Source of the DNA: Apoda limacodes
Taxonomy: Eukaryota; Arthropoda; Insecta; Lepidoptera; Limacodidae
Direction: 5' to 3'
Length of the DNA: 64,000 bases
NCBI GenBank assembly: GCA_946406115.1
Contig: OX291557.1
Location: 16,648,501 to 16,712,500 of the forward strand
Made by a program: the position numbers and the translations under genes. Positions 1 to 11,222 of this stretch are shown piece by piece. The notes beneath the pieces are model-generated. The model was not told the DNA's origin and did not search any database. It saw nothing but the letters and a program-made list of their open reading frames with translations. Positions within the stretch are counted from its first letter, which is position 1. The number at the start of each line of letters is the position of its first letter.

Positions 1-144
1 GTCAGACAATACTAATATCAGTCGATTTAGATACAATTACCAATCGGATGTATCCGGTTACATGATATAGCTTTCTTGACTATTGTATTTCTCAAGTTAA
101 GTATTATAGCTAGCGAATGTCGAGTTTAAACACTGGCGAATGTG

Positions 145-922
145 TATATGTCGTGGCCATGTCTTAGAATTGATCACTTCATGATGTGTCCGACTATTTT
201 TTTAAATTATCGTATATCATGATTGAAACGTCAACGTTTGATGATATTTCAATCTACGTTTGGCCATATCATTAATGTAGGGTTACCATAATTAAAAAAA
301 TGTATTGCTCTTGTACGTTGAATGATTAGCTTAAAAATTAACGTAGACGTTATAAGGGAAATTGCAAATAGTGTGGATGTCGTTAACATAACTGCACCGA
401 CACAAAATTCTTGATTTCTTCTAAATTTCTTAATTCTAAATTCTTTTGTGTCCACTCAGTTATTCCTGGGCCACACCGTTGCTTCGTTGAATAGTCAAGG
501 TAAAGCGCATTTTTTGACTTAATTTACAAATATGGATATTTTAAACATTTTTAATGCAGCTAAAAAAAATAATTGGATGAGTACTGACTTTATAATGTTA
601 TTATTTGAGTATTAATATTCGCTTTTAATACAGAATAATTGTCTGCCGCCATGATGCATCACAAAAATAAAGCGACATCCGCGCCTCTAACGGTAGGTAG
701 TGTAACTATTTTACGATATGATCACTAATGTTTGACCATATTATAAAGTAGTCATGAGTTTAGCTGGTCATATCGTTAAACGCTGTGTAGTCATTGATTT
801 GGCTAGACCATATCATGATGTGGCAAGCGGGTACTGTTCTACATCATGAAATATAACCATTTCATGAAATTGTCGGGCAAATAATTTAAGTGATCAATTC
901 TAAGATCAGGCCACGACATATA
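145..922. mobile_element. Fold-back / terminal-inverted-repeat element, non-autonomous
   Basis: The left end (145-205) and the right end (about 862-922) are inverted copies of one another. Both read TATATGTCGTGGCC inward, then three variable bases, TCTTAGAATTGATCACTT, and a diverged stretch around CCGAC. The interior holds degenerate repeats of a word like TTTGACCATAT or GGCTAGACCATATCATGA (about 727-830), roughly 38 bases apart. No transposase frame is present. A target duplication is not clear, so the superfamily cannot be assigned. The inverted ends are seen directly; calling it a transposon is inference. Confidence 0.55.
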
Positions 923-2332
923 TAGGCTATTGATAAGATTATCACCATTGATTATTTAGAATCACGCAAGCTCATTAGAAATTATAGTTATCTAATTTTT
1001 TGAAAAAGAATACTACTGAAGACGCCAAGTAGGAGAAATATGTCATTAATATTTCGATTTCATTGTCTTTATTTCATAAATAAAACAACCTCAATAAAGT
1101 ATACGTTAGACTATTACTTATCCTGTGCCTATATTCACCCTGTTGGTTTTACAGATAGAATGTACCTGCTTTCTTAAATATTAGTGCAAGTTTTGGGTTC
1201 AAATCTATGCTTGGATTTTTTTTGCCTTCACTTTAAGTTATACATATATATGCTTAGTGTGGGATCAGAGCTTTGTTATTAATTTAAAATAGAGTACAGT
1301 TTGCATCGTACTTGTTAAATTTTACTTGGATACCTGAAATACTTATTTCATATTATTGGGTTGCCTGTGCGCTACCTGAAATACTTATTTTTAAAATAAA
1401 ACCGCCACCTGAAACTCAATTTTATCTCACCGTCAATAACAATAGAAGAACTCATGAGTTATAATGACCATTGTATGCGTGATTTTAAAATTATATAATT
1501 TTTTTTTGTCGTTAATCTTATCACGAGTCAACAAAGTAACGGACAATATGACATTACTTTGCAATCTCATGATATGGAAACTGGTGATAATAACGGTATA
1601 GCTATTTTCATCACTCCCCTAATAAGGTTACCTTTATTTATCATAGTCGCACACATTTCCCATAGACGAAAATCATTAAAAAACCAACAAAAATGATTTG
1701 GAAAAGTAAGGTATTTAGGGTTATGTACATATTAACAAAAAAACTTTATAGCTTAAGCTAAATATAGTTTTATTATGACAAACCTATAAGTATTTTAGCA
1801 CTGTATGATGCCTATATCACTCTACGCACAGATTACAAATAGAACGCATTACAAAAGAGATTTTTGTGGCAAGTTCCTCATTTGGCTGGTATTGTTAGGC
1901 GAAAGCTGTCAAACGTCGAAAGGTTAGTTTACTTTAAGATGGACTCACTAAGTAAGCGCTGAGATATTTTAGACGCCTTATTTTAACTTCTGTTTAAACT
2001 GCTTAAATAAAAAAGACTGTCCCTAGTTGTTTTAGAGCCATTTCTCCATCATTCAGAAAAAAAAGTTAGGAACAAACTCGCCCGTAAGTACCTAAATTAA
2101 ATAGACTAAGGCTGGGACTATAAGCATTCGGGATTCGCTTTACCGGAGTTGTATGAAACTGACCATATACACCTCTTTCCCGGCGCTTCCGGACAAATTT
2201 AGCGCCATCGTGGATCACAGCTAGTGAACACATGTGTGTATGTATTTAAAAATAAAAATGACAGCGCCAGGAGGGGAGTTTCCCGTTCTGGAGAGATTGA
2301 TGCTGTCGCATTCTTATTAAAAGTTACAGCTC

Positions 2333-2335
<3 letters not shown>
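923..2335. other. AT-rich unique DNA, no gene seen
   Basis: No coding frame or recognisable repeat. The only local structure noted is an 18-base direct repeat (TACCTGAAATACTTATTT) at 1331-1348 and 1373-1390. Confidence 0.5.
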
Positions 2336-2377
<42 letters not shown>

Positions 2378-2381
2378 TATC
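2336..2381. repeat. (AT)n microsatellite
   Basis: About 46 bases of alternating A and T with a single interruption (ACAT) near 2371. Confidence 0.95.
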
Positions 2382-2629
2382 TTAATTCTTAGCATGGATT
2401 TTGCAAGATATTATGTATATGTATGTATGTATAGTTAAGCATACAATTTTCATAATATTTTTTTTTCACTACTAGTTTGTAAGAAGGTATATACCTGAAC
2501 GAATGAATAAATAAAGCAAATAATCACAATAACTTGATAAATTAAGGTATACCAATTTAAGCAAAATTAAAAAAAAATTCAACATTTAAACTAAAATTCA
2601 CGACTGAAATAAAACGTACAAAAGCCACA

Positions 2630-2910
2630 ATTAAGAGGGCATTCGTCGCTAAATGTGAGCACGCACTGAGATTACACCGATCTCTTTTGTACAAGTCTTA
2701 TCTTCACTGCTCGAGATCTCACTAACGACGTCCACTCATCTCGAGGCGACACAATGGCCGAACGAATTGAAACTATGGCTAGACAATGACGATCACGTGG
2801 GGAGTCGAGCGGGCAAAAGGCTCGTGTAAATCGGTCTTAACGACGGCAGGGCGGCTTTGTCGCCGATAATTTTGTGATCGAGCCTTATGCGATTGATAAT
2901 GTAACGCACC
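2630..2910. promoter_or_regulatory. GC-richer unique block, possible cis-regulatory element
   Basis: This block is clearly less AT-rich than its flanks and has no repeat partner in the window. It contains a perfect E-box CACGTG (2794-2799), a SOX-like ACAATGG, and several GATAA or TTATC words. Composition and motif content suggest an enhancer, but short motifs occur by chance and no conservation can be tested here. Confidence 0.25.
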
Positions 2911-3129
2911 TTGTCGATTTATAACTACTAATCTAAGTATGAAGGAGTTACTTATCTTAGTGTATCAAATATAATCAAATGTTTTATATTAACACTACTG
3001 TTTTGTTATAAAGCTCTTCGAATGGTCGCTTTTTTATACATGCAAGATCAATTAAAATGTGCTTTGTTTCACTTAATTAGAATAAATAATTAAACCACAT
3101 TAATGTAAAATCACAGTGTACATTTTTTA

Positions 3130-3293
3130 AGACCACCGCACACTAGCTATTTGAAAAGCATGATTTGAGTAATCTAGCGTTTGCTAAAAGAAGTCAAGAA
3201 GCAGTCGCAAAAGTCTTTAGCAGGCGTATGGCGGGAAGTCACAAATCAGTCGCGTAATTTGTCAAACTACAATTCGCTACTGTGCGGTAGTCT
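3130..3293. mobile_element. PIF/Harbinger-type MITE with TTA target duplication
   Basis: A 164-bp element. Its left end AGACCACCGCACACTAGC and the reverse complement of its right end AGACTACCGCACAGTAGC match at 16 of 18 positions. It is flanked on both sides by TTA (3127-3129 and 3294-3296). Three-base TTA/TAA duplications are characteristic of PIF/Harbinger elements. There is no open frame inside, so it is a non-autonomous MITE. The termini and duplication are seen directly; the superfamily assignment follows from the duplication. Confidence 0.7.
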
Positions 3294-4857
3294 TTAAATA
3301 GAAAATTATACCTATATCGGATATTAATTTCGACATTGAAGCTACTTTTAAAAACTCGTTAAATTTGTATTTGATAGAAAAATGAACAGGTAGTCCTCCA
3401 TAAGAAAACAATAAATTATTAGATTGTATCAACCAATCACGCTTTGTAGGTCGCTCACTTTTTTACAGAGATTGATATTGATAATGTTTAGTGAAATTTC
3501 TCTTTATGTGCTGATTAACATGTGTCACAGCAGTACTTATGAATGGTTAACTTTAATTAAAAAAAAACTTGGATATGCGACATCATGTCGAGGAGCTCTT
3601 TTATTGGCTTAAGTGTGTAGTATTTTTTTAAGCTAAACTTGAACTTTTACGGTTGTAAATTAAGCTGTTGAATTCTAGAATAAATAAATAAATAAATAAG
3701 TTATGTGGTCCAACACTTTACCCATTGTTGCCCGTTATTGCCTTACCATGGTGCACGTAACTATTATCCTATTTGTGTTCGTAAGTCCCCGCTGCAGGTC
3801 TCTCTCAGAGAAAAGAAGCTTAGCGCTTGGGTCATAGTTAACCGCAACATGATGGCCTAGCTCGGTTCAAAATAGTAGCCAATAGACAGAGTTTTCAACT
3901 GCTGCCATATGACAATAGCCAGAGACAACACTTTAACGTACCCTCCGAAGCACGAGCACAAAAAAATGTGTCAACAGGCTGTAACCCGTTCAATGATTGA
4001 CCACGCACGACGTTACGTTACTTAACTTCATTTATCGTGTCCACTAGATGAAGGTGATTGGGCTATGAGCTCTTCACTGTGTTACGATATCGAACTATTC
4101 TTACTAGGACTCTAGATTTTAGTCCAGTCGCACACATTTCTATTTAATTAATGTTGACAATATGGTCTTTTGACAAACTTTGACATGAACATATTTATAG
4201 GTAATAAAAAAATAGGATTGTAAACTTTGAGTGTTATTTTTAAAAATTTTAGTTTTGTTGGACAGTAGAATCAATAAATTCATATACGTGTCTACAGCTC
4301 AAAGCACTTAGAATAAGAATTATATTTGTAGGAGAATGTTAAAAATTTCAAAAACGCATAAATCACCCTAGTGCTTAAATCTACACGCAGCGTTTACACT
4401 CTCGACTGATCGCGCTCAACTTCCCATTGTTTTTTTTTTAGAAGAAAATGAAGTAAGGAAAACAAACGTAGCCATATAAATTATTTTATGAAGCTTACGG
4501 AATGCTGAACTACGAAATGGTTCAGATTACATTTTCATGTGATTTATAATGCGTTTTGGTAATGACGTCAGAGTAGTGATCGTTTATTACAAGAAATATT
4601 AGAATAGATCACTTAGTTGCGGATTATTTTAAGATGCTTTCTTTTGTGTAACGTATTGTTCATAGGCAGAGTTTGTTTATAAGATTCATGCAAGTACGTA
4701 ATGGGTTTCCGAAGCATGAAAGACGTAATGTATATAAAAATAGCATAAAGAAAAATATATTTTAATGTGGGAAAACATTATAGTTGCTAACTACAAGGAA
4801 ACTTCAACTTTTACTTTTATTTTAGAATTATTTTGAACAGAACATATACACAGTGAT
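3294..4857. other. Unique-looking tract, no gene seen
   Basis: Contains a short (AAAT)n run at about 3679-3699. The part from 3720 to 4110 is less AT-rich and has the feel of an old dispersed repeat, but it has no second copy in this window and I cannot assign it. Confidence 0.4.
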
Positions 4858-4930
4858 AGAATTCGAACCCAGGATCTTCGTCTGAGCAGTAGTACTACTA
4901 CAGCGCTATTTGTTTGTTACGTTGAAGGTA
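4856..4930 (-). mobile_element. Remnant of a tRNA-derived SINE head
   Basis: On the minus strand the stretch ends in CCTGGGTTCGAATTC, a good RNA polymerase III B box. The A box region is too degraded to recognise, so this is a remnant rather than a tRNA gene. Confidence 0.35.
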
Positions 4931-5094
4931 GGTAGTTATTCACTACTTATATAAATTTATTGAATAATTCGGATTAATTCTTTTTAAAGAAGTTGTGAAA
5001 ACAAAATGTAACTGCCTAATCAATTATTTGAAGATAATTACACACGCCAAGGTACGAATAACCTCGGCTTGGTTCGTAATTAAAGTGTAATTAG

Positions 5095-5185
5095 CAAAAT
5101 TAAAATAATCGTCATCACATCGAGGTGGGCGACCGAAATAAACCGAAGGTCGGCCGTACGCGGCCGGCCTAATGGGAAATAAATT
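5095..5185. promoter_or_regulatory. CpG-dense knot in AT-rich DNA
   Basis: A cluster of CG dinucleotides around 5120-5170 includes an imperfect GGCCG/CGGCC hairpin (5152-5165). There is no repeat partner in the window. It could be regulatory, but nothing more specific can be said. Confidence 0.2.
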
Positions 5186-6017
5186 GTCTTCAAGTAATTA
5201 GTGCAAGCGTATGCTTATTTAAACTAAGCGTGACACGTTGGCTGAGGTTCATTTTATTTTTTTCGTTAAGCTACAGTTCCACTGGCACCTCTCGAAAAAA
5301 TAAAAATATTAACGTCATTCGATTCTTGCCATTTGTTACGCAGATATCTTATTATATAAGACCTTATACATAATATTGTATGCTACTTCCTCATATGTTC
5401 ATCCTGCTTTAAAGGTTATTTGTGTGGTTATGAAAATAATGTAAGTTTTTAAATTTTCGCGTTCTATTACTTATTTAAAAAATAATGCAAAAATAATAAA
5501 ACAGGATAAAACGCGTAAACATCAACTTTTTGACATTTAGTATACATCTATAAAAAAACGAAAACGCAAACTTTTTTTAGCGATAGGAAAACCAAAATCA
5601 AATCATTTTGAATATTTATGTTAAGTATAGCGTGTTAAGGTACGTCTGGCCGCCTGCGGCAATATCCTCCAATCACATAGACATTTGATTATATCGCAGT
5701 TCTATACAGAGTGTAGTATATTGGGACTTCTTACCTGCCAGACTTTTTGCCCCGCTCTATCGTACTTATATGAGAAAATTTGTAGATATATATTTGAAAT
5801 TTTATAAATGTACATATGTATATAAAAAATTACTATGAGTAACATTTGTTTCTGTAGTATTAGCAAGGCTCAAATTTTAGTAACTACCTAAAAGGCCTGC
5901 GAAATTTAGAGATAAACACTTATGATCATAAAAACTATGTAATTTAAAATTAAAATAATAATGGTTACAAAAGTAAAAACCTTTTATGCGGCACAAAATA
6001 CTGTTTTAATACCTTTG

Positions 6018-6147
6018 TACAGTGCAAATAACTTTTCTGACCTCCTGACCTTGTGTGTTTGGTCGCTAGTATCGTAGTAAGTATACACCATTTAAATATG
6101 TAGTTTTGATTCTTGACCACCAGTTAAGTAAAATTTGTTACACTGTA
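6018..6147 (-). mobile_element. Tc1/mariner-like MITE, copy 1
   Basis: A 130-bp copy of a family found five times in this window. It begins TACAGTGCAAATAACTTTTC and ends with the inverted ...TTACACTGTA. The interior (GGTCGCTAGTATCG, ACACCATTTAAATATG, TAGTTTTGAT) is the reverse complement of the copies at 39,062 and 44,096. TACAGTG ends with a TA duplication are typical of Tc1-like elements. There is no transposase. Confidence 0.7.
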
Positions 6148-6182
6148 TGTGTTTAAAATTAGTTATAAGTGTTTATATTTGA

Positions 6183-6392
6183 CGGCTCTGTAGCTCAGTA
6201 GGTAAAACCTGCTTGCTGAGTCGAGGGGCAAGGTTTCGGTTACATTCATGAAATTTGTGTTTGTCTTGAGTCTGGGTATTTCCTATATATAATGTGTAGG
6301 TAATATATATTTTTTTCATTGCCTGGTATCCATACTCCAAATTTTGTTTAGTTTAGGATTAAACGGCGTTGTATGTAATGTCCAAAACATTT
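6183..6392 (+). mobile_element. tRNA-derived SINE with divergent head
   Basis: The head (6183-6250) has an A box (TAGCTCAGTAGG) and a B box (GGTTTCGGTTA). The body carries the GTCTGGGTAT and TGCCTGGTATCCATA modules and ends in GGCGTTGTATGTAATGTCC, as in the SINE at 7871. The head differs from that of 7871, so the same body is joined to another tRNA-like sequence. It is not a functional tRNA gene because the cloverleaf cannot be completed. Confidence 0.65.
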
Positions 6393-7319
6393 ACTTGTTT
6401 ATTTAAAAAAATAAAATCATTTTAGTGAATAAAGTTTAGGACCAGATGTATCATTTGATTTTTTTTATTTATTAATTTAAAATAAATATAAATAAAAGAA
6501 TAATTCTAGTCATAGTTAACTAAAAAATAACTATATGTCGTTAACTACAAAAATATTGATTTATTAAAAAACAATAGCTATTGAAACTCCGGCTTAAAAG
6601 GTATAGTGATTAAAATGTTTAATTACAGGAACGGTAAGCGGACGTAATCATTGACGTTGTGTGCGCTACAGTTTTGTAGAAAACATTGTAATTATGGGAA
6701 CTAAATTATACAAAAACTATTAATAATAATGACAGCAGGAATTATGTACCTAGTGTAAATGCATTGCGACACCTTTACTGAATATAATATACTCCCAAAA
6801 TGTCTTACATTGACTTTAGCAACTTTAAAATGCAAAGTCAATAGGACTAGAGTTTGATACCCGGTAGGCGTAGCCGCAAATTACATTTTTTTAAATAAAA
6901 TTGAACAGTTTTTGAATTGATAGAATAATGGGGTGGAAGGGATTGTTCAACATCAAATAAAGAAAAAGTATGTAGAATGAAAACATTAAAATCTTAGATG
7001 GTGACTTTTCGTTTATCTGCTTAAGTTAAATGTACCTATTACTATTAATATCTATGCAAATAATATTTTTATGTTTAATATTGATTGGGCAGCATTTTTT
7101 ATGACAAAATCATCTTTATAAAGACCAAGTCGTCCCTTAAGTCCACCAACATTCTTACAGGTTCAGCCATTGCAGCTGTGGAGTATAACATACGCAATAC
7201 ATAAAACATTTGAGAGTCCTGCTTTATGACATCCGCAAATTTTGCAGCAATTGCTCTTGCATTAGAAGAAAACTTTTTTTTTGAAGAGAAGTTTTTAGCA
7301 ACAATTCCGATGTGGGTTT
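6393..7319. other. AT-rich DNA, no gene seen
   Basis: No coding frame. A weak B-box-like word (GAGTTTGATACC, near 6850) is the only item noted and is not enough to call a SINE. Confidence 0.45.
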
Positions 7320-7585
7320 TGAAGTACCGATTATGGGTTTTATTTCATAGGGAGTTTTTTCCAACACCAGTTCGTCTAGGTTGCCCCGAGGTTATAGAAT
7401 TCTATAAGGTGTATTGAGAATACAGTATGGGTCTTTCAGGAAAGAAGTAATTGGATTTTTGAAGGATCTGCAACTCGCGTGTGATACCCCTGGTGTTGCA
7501 AGCGTCCATAGGCTACGGTGACCGGTTCACATCAGGCAGGACGTAAGCTTGTTGGCCACCTTAGCGGTATAAAATAAAATTAGTT
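7320..7585 (+). mobile_element. 3' end of a non-LTR retrotransposon, copy 1
   Basis: The last coding part of an ORF2 relic can be read in one frame around 7453-7520 as FLKDLQLACDTPGVASVHRLR with a TGA stop (the 'FLK...GVASVHRLR' ending). This is followed by the 3' UTR with GGCTACGGTGACCGGTTCAC and CATCAGGCAGGACG. The same ending occurs at 26,220 and 28,125. The upstream part is too damaged to translate. The clade is probably Jockey- or CR1-like, but the catalytic domain is absent. Confidence 0.6.
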
Positions 7586-7619
7586 CATCTAGTTCTATTC
7601 AACTCTGTTTATATCAATA

Positions 7620-7738
7620 GCTAGATTTTGCCAGCGGCTCCGCCCGCCCTGAATTCAGGTATCGGCGTGGGATTCCTACCTATGACCACTCCTTGCGCTA
7701 ACTTATTTAGCGCGAACGAAGCCGGAAATAAAAGCTAG
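7620..7738 (+). repeat. Dispersed 'TGCCCGCGGCTCC' repeat, partial copy
   Basis: The 5' part of a repeat family that begins CTAGATTTTGCCAGCGGCTC, then CGCCCGCC and a GGTATCGGCGTG stretch. Better copies lie at 46,534 and, reversed, at 16,680. Only the first third is present. Confidence 0.55.
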
Positions 7739-7870
7739 TAAGGAATTATACGCAGGAATTATAATTATAATGTAGGAATCATACCTTTGTTCTTATTTCC
7801 CGTCTTTAAATAGCTTGAAGTTATGAATTGGTCCATTATTTTTTCTTATTATGCATATTATTATGATATC

Positions 7871-8123
7871 CCTCGCAGCCTAGTTGGTAGTGTGGCCGGC
7901 TGCTGTGTAAAGGGTGCGGGTTAGATTCCCGCACTGGCCAAACATTTATGATAAACATTTTTGTTCGTCTCGAGTCTGGGTGTATTTATGTATGATAGGT
8001 ATGTATTTACAAGAAAAAGTAATATATTTATTTTTATTCGTTGTCTGGTACCCATAACACAAGCTTTGCTTACTTTGGGGCCAGACGGCGCTGTGTGTAA
8101 AGTCCAAAAATATTTTTTTTTTT
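7871..8123 (+). mobile_element. tRNA-derived SINE, full-length reference copy
   Basis: The head has an A-box-like TAGTTGGTAGTG and a B box GGTTAGATTCC (about 7919-7929). The body contains GAGTCTGGGTGT, then GTTGTCTGGTACCCATAACA, CAAGCTTTGCTTACTTTGGG and GGCGCTGTGTGTAAAGTCC, followed by a T-rich end. This is the most complete of at least five copies sharing the body (18,216; 19,220; 22,355; 48,942). Such elements are transcribed by RNA polymerase III and moved by LINE machinery; that is family knowledge, not shown here. Confidence 0.75.
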
Positions 8124-8800
8124 AGATATACAACAGAAGAATATATACGGAAAATAATAATACATTTCCATTTATTATTATTTTATTGTTTCTCAAACAA
8201 TGGAACTGGACAAAGTGTAATTACAGCAATGAAATGAACTATTTCCTACTACCTACACAATATGCATAATTGCTTTTGATGACTGAAATCGGTGACGAGT
8301 TAATCGTTATTGAAAATAGAACGGAAGCACGAAAAATCTAGATTATTACTGTGATTGAATAGTGAAAATTTTATGCGAGTATGACTATTACATCAAAGCT
8401 GTGGAACAATAGTTTTATTTTTTTCATTACACTTACCTCGTAAATAGTGTCATTACGTGGAGGCAAAGTCGGTGCTAAAACCTTTATAACTCCCACGGGG
8501 TTTTTTATTCTAAATTTTACTTTTCTCAAATCAACATGCGCGTTTCTATTAACTCACGGGCGGTAATGACGCGCATATTCTATCAAGTAAGTACAAAACC
8601 TCTCCTGTTGCCCAAAATATGTATTGTACATTTAAGTATGTTTTAACTTCAGCCAAAACTTTTTAATTCATAAATTCTAGCGGTGGCGTGGTTTTCTGTA
8701 CTTGTTTTTCAATTGTGTTCTAGTGAAATAGTTTATTTATTAACCTCTTTGTTTTATTTATTTACTCAAAAATGTAATGAAAAACTTTTTGTGTAACACG

Positions 8801-8860
8801 GGCTTATTTATAGCCTGTCGCTTGTAATTTTCTCCTTACCACCCTTAATACACAATGTAA
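8801..8860 (-). repeat. Short dispersed repeat, 'GGTGGTAAGGAGAAAATTAC' family, copy 1
   Basis: Reverse complement reads TGTGTATTAAGGGTGGTAAG, then GAGAAAATTAC and AGGCTATAAATAAGCC. It is matched by two plus-strand copies at 20,853-20,911 and 30,143-30,200. Class unknown. Confidence 0.6.
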
Positions 8861-9149
8861 TCGTAGTCGTTGGACGTGCCATAGATGTCTAATGTAACCT
8901 ACAACTTGCATTCTCCACCTTCTCTATACTTACCTCACTATAAACTATGTATATAGGCAAGTCTGGAATATAAGAGCAATAAAAAAATCGCCATTTTCGC
9001 TAATATGTAATTTGACACAGAGTAAAGTACCAATATTTTTTTTAAGGCTGAAAGTCGGTGGTGGTAGGAGCTTCGATTTCATCTTTCGTCCTGAGTGGCG
9101 TTGTAGTTCAGCGTGTACCTATGAGTCTTTTTCTTAATTTCTCATTCAT

Positions 9150-9305
9150 TATTGAACATTGGCTTTCCGGTAAAGCTAAACATCGTGTGTAAACCTGCAT
9201 ACTCAAAAAAATACGTCTGTGAAATACACAATCCGCACTGGGCCCGCGTGAGGATTATCCAAATCGCCCTCGTTGAGGATAGACTATGGAGACTTATGAT
9301 CAGAT
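9150..9305 (+). repeat. Dispersed lepidopteran repeat (SINE or LINE 3' module)
   Basis: Contains the ordered words CTTTCCGGTAAAGC, ACATCGTGTGTAAACCTGC, CCGCACTGGGCCCGCGTGAGG and GTTGAGGATAGACTATGGAG, which I recall as a common lepidopteran interspersed module. It occurs once in the window, so support is from memory only. Confidence 0.5.
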
Positions 9306-9607
9306 TTAAAAAGGAAGGTCTTTAATATTTTTAACGGTGGTGTGCAAAAACCATTTTCAACCACTTTATATAAGTAGTTCATTTAAGGCCAAATAGTCCA
9401 GTAGTTTCTCTCTTTGCCCCTTTGTTCGCGTAGACTTTTAGCTTTTAAAGATTTAATCAAAAATACATAAGTAACTTATACAGCAATTAATCGATTACGT
9501 TTTGATTGGCTTTGTCAAAATGAATCAATTAGGTAAAACTTTAATGTATTGGATTCAAGAAAGCATTCGCTCATATCAGGTCTTTAATCGATGCCATACT
9601 CGATTAT

Positions 9608-9985
9608 TAGGGTTCCATACCCAAACGGTAATTAGCGGGACCCTATTACTAAGACTCCACTGTCCATCCGTCTGTCTGTCACCAGGCTGTATCTCATGAA
9701 CATAGACAGTTAAAATTTTTACAGATTTATTTCTATTGCCACTATAAAAACAAATACTAAGAAACAGAATAAAATATATTATATAAGGGGTCCCATACAA
9801 CAAACGTGATTTTTTTTGCTTGATATTGATAAGGGCAACAGGCAGATGCTTAAAATATTCACAGAATATTTAGTTATGTAGTTACTTTAAAAATAAAACA
9901 AATATTGTGGTGGATAATGGTATGAATGAAATGGTACGAAACCCTTCGTGCGCGAGTACTACTTGCACTTTGCCGATTTTTAAAC
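9608..9985 (+). mobile_element. GGGTTCCGTA family P, long form, copy 1
   Basis: Starts TAGGGTTCCATACCC, continues CTGTC(C/A)GTCTGTCTGTCACCAGG, GCTGTATCTCATGAAC and TCCCATACAACAAACGTG. It then carries about 90 extra bases (GGGCAACAGGCAGATGC ... CACAGAATATTTAG) before the shared 3' end TACGAAACCCTTCGTGCGCGAG ... TTTGCCGATTTTT. The extra segment is also in the reversed copy at 34,297 but is missing at 48,649 and 62,434. The short minus-strand frame over it is an artefact. Confidence 0.7.
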
Positions 9986-10048
9986 GCTTCATGAACCTTA
10001 ATTCAAATAAACAAAAAAAATTGGTTCCGAGATAACTATCATTGTTGC

Positions 10049-10108
10049 TTTACATAGTTAGTTCTAGGTTAGGTAACCGGGTTAAAACCGAAAAGAACTA
10101 TGTAAAGC
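10049..10108. repeat. Small inverted repeat
   Basis: GCTTTACATAGTTAGTTCT and AGAACTATGTAAAGC are inverted copies (with one 4-base insertion) about 30 bases apart, so a transcript could fold into a hairpin. No resemblance to a known microRNA was noticed. Confidence 0.4.
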
Positions 10109-10286
10109 TTACAATTAAGACTACATTATAGGGATATCGGATAGTCATATCAAAGACGATTTTAAAGTCATGTATAGGCCCTTTATATACAACGCGTAGT
10201 TTCATTAAGAAACGATTTTGAAAAAATTACCTTAAGCAAATAAAGCTGGAAAATAAAAGACAAAAAATATTGGAATAATAGCGGCC

Positions 10287-10488
10287 TAAAACCTTGAGCG
10301 ATATTTATTTACTCAGTTAGATATATCACTAAAACAACGCGGGTGTAGTTATCTTACTGGTAGTAAGATAAATAGGTGGACAACAAATAGCAGAAATGTC
10401 GATGACATGGTTAAGTGAAATACCGACCTCTGTACCGATCGAAGCGTAAATATGCTATGCACTAGTCCCGCCTACAGTTTAAAAAAAA
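10287..10488 (+). repeat. Segmental duplication, copy 1, block A
   Basis: Matches 11,582-11,784 in order: TATATCACTAAAACAACGCGG, AGATAAATAGGTGGA, then ATGACATGGTTAAGTGAAAT and ACCGACCTCTGT. The block ends in a run of A residues at which the family Q element is inserted; blocks B (11,151-11,222) and C (about 11,344-11,400) continue the alignment on the far sides of the insertions. Confidence 0.75.
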
Positions 10489-11150
10489 CCAGTCTGTCTC
10501 GCGCACCGAGGGTTCCGCACAAACTTATTATATGTAAATAGCTCTTCTATCATGAGATCAAGTCACCTAGGTCAAGGGGAAGTACCCCATAGGTTTTGAT
10601 TAATTGGTGTCATAATATACGATAAAAAATACCGTCTTTTAGGCATATTTTTTTTTTCACATTGACTCAGAATCTTGATTTTTTTACAACATTAAGTGCC
10701 CGTATACTTTACTATTTGATATTATTTTTTTACCAATTAACTTGATACCTCCACGTGTTCTTGAGTAAAAGGGTCTTAACAGACAGTCAGTCAAACTATT
10801 AATTTAAATGTTTTATAATTACAAATTAACAAATTTCGGATTTTTCCCTATATTTGTTATTTAAGTACTACTTCATGTCAATTTTCAGGATACTAGGACT
10901 ACGGGAAATACCCTGTAGGTTTCTGAATGCCAAAATATGCGACAAAAATGGCCGTTTTTACGCCGTATTTTTTTACTGAGTTGACTTAAAAGGTTGATTT
11001 TTTAAAGCTTCAAGGGACCGTAGACCAATTTTTGATATTAATTTCGACGTGATACCTTTAAGCGTTTCTGAGAAAAAAGGTCTTGACAGACAGACGGACA
11101 ACAAAGTAATCCTAATGGTGCCGTTTTTCCTTTTGAGGTACGGAACCTTA
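10489..11150 (-). mobile_element. GGGTTCCGTA family Q, dimeric element, copy 1 (insertion)
   Basis: Read on the minus strand, it starts AAGGTTCCGTACCTC and ends GTGCGGAACCCTCGGTGCGC with a T-rich tail. The interior has two diverged tandem units (about 11,100-10,875 and 10,805-10,540). Each contains CTGTCTGT(C/T)AAGACC, a CTCA(A/G)(G/A)AAC(A/G)C word, an AATATCAAA word and TTGTAAAAAAATC-like sequence. The uninterrupted paralogue at 11,582-11,908 shows that the whole segment is an insertion into an A tract. The minus-strand 66-residue frame here is not a gene. Confidence 0.7.
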
Positions 11151-11222
11151 AAAAAAGCATAGCCATGCAACACATTCGTAAGTCTATACAGAACATTTTT
11201 ATCTTGCGTATTTATAGTAAGG
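11151..11222 (+). repeat. Segmental duplication, copy 1, block B
   Basis: AAGCATAGCCATGCAACACA ... TTTTTATCTTGCGTATTTATA aligns with 11,792-11,852. It is separated from block A by the family Q insertion and from block C by the Tc1-like MITE. Confidence 0.7.

Noticed and set aside
3720..4110. Possible old dispersed repeat
   Set aside because: It seems familiar in style, but there is no second copy in the window and no diagnostic end.
1640..4145. Shared word AGTCGCACACATTTC at about 1,646 and 4,130
   Set aside because: Match of about 14 bases only, with no alignment of the flanks.
6183..6250. Possible tRNA gene
   Set aside because: A and B boxes are present but the cloverleaf stems do not pair and a SINE body follows directly. 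The same applies to 7,871, 37,391, 42,055 and 43,778.
9576..9803. Minus-strand 75-residue frame, and similar frames at 34,453-34,665, 48,639-48,920 and 62,422-62,703
   Set aside because: All are the same family P repeat read in one frame; it is non-coding and in other copies the frame is broken.
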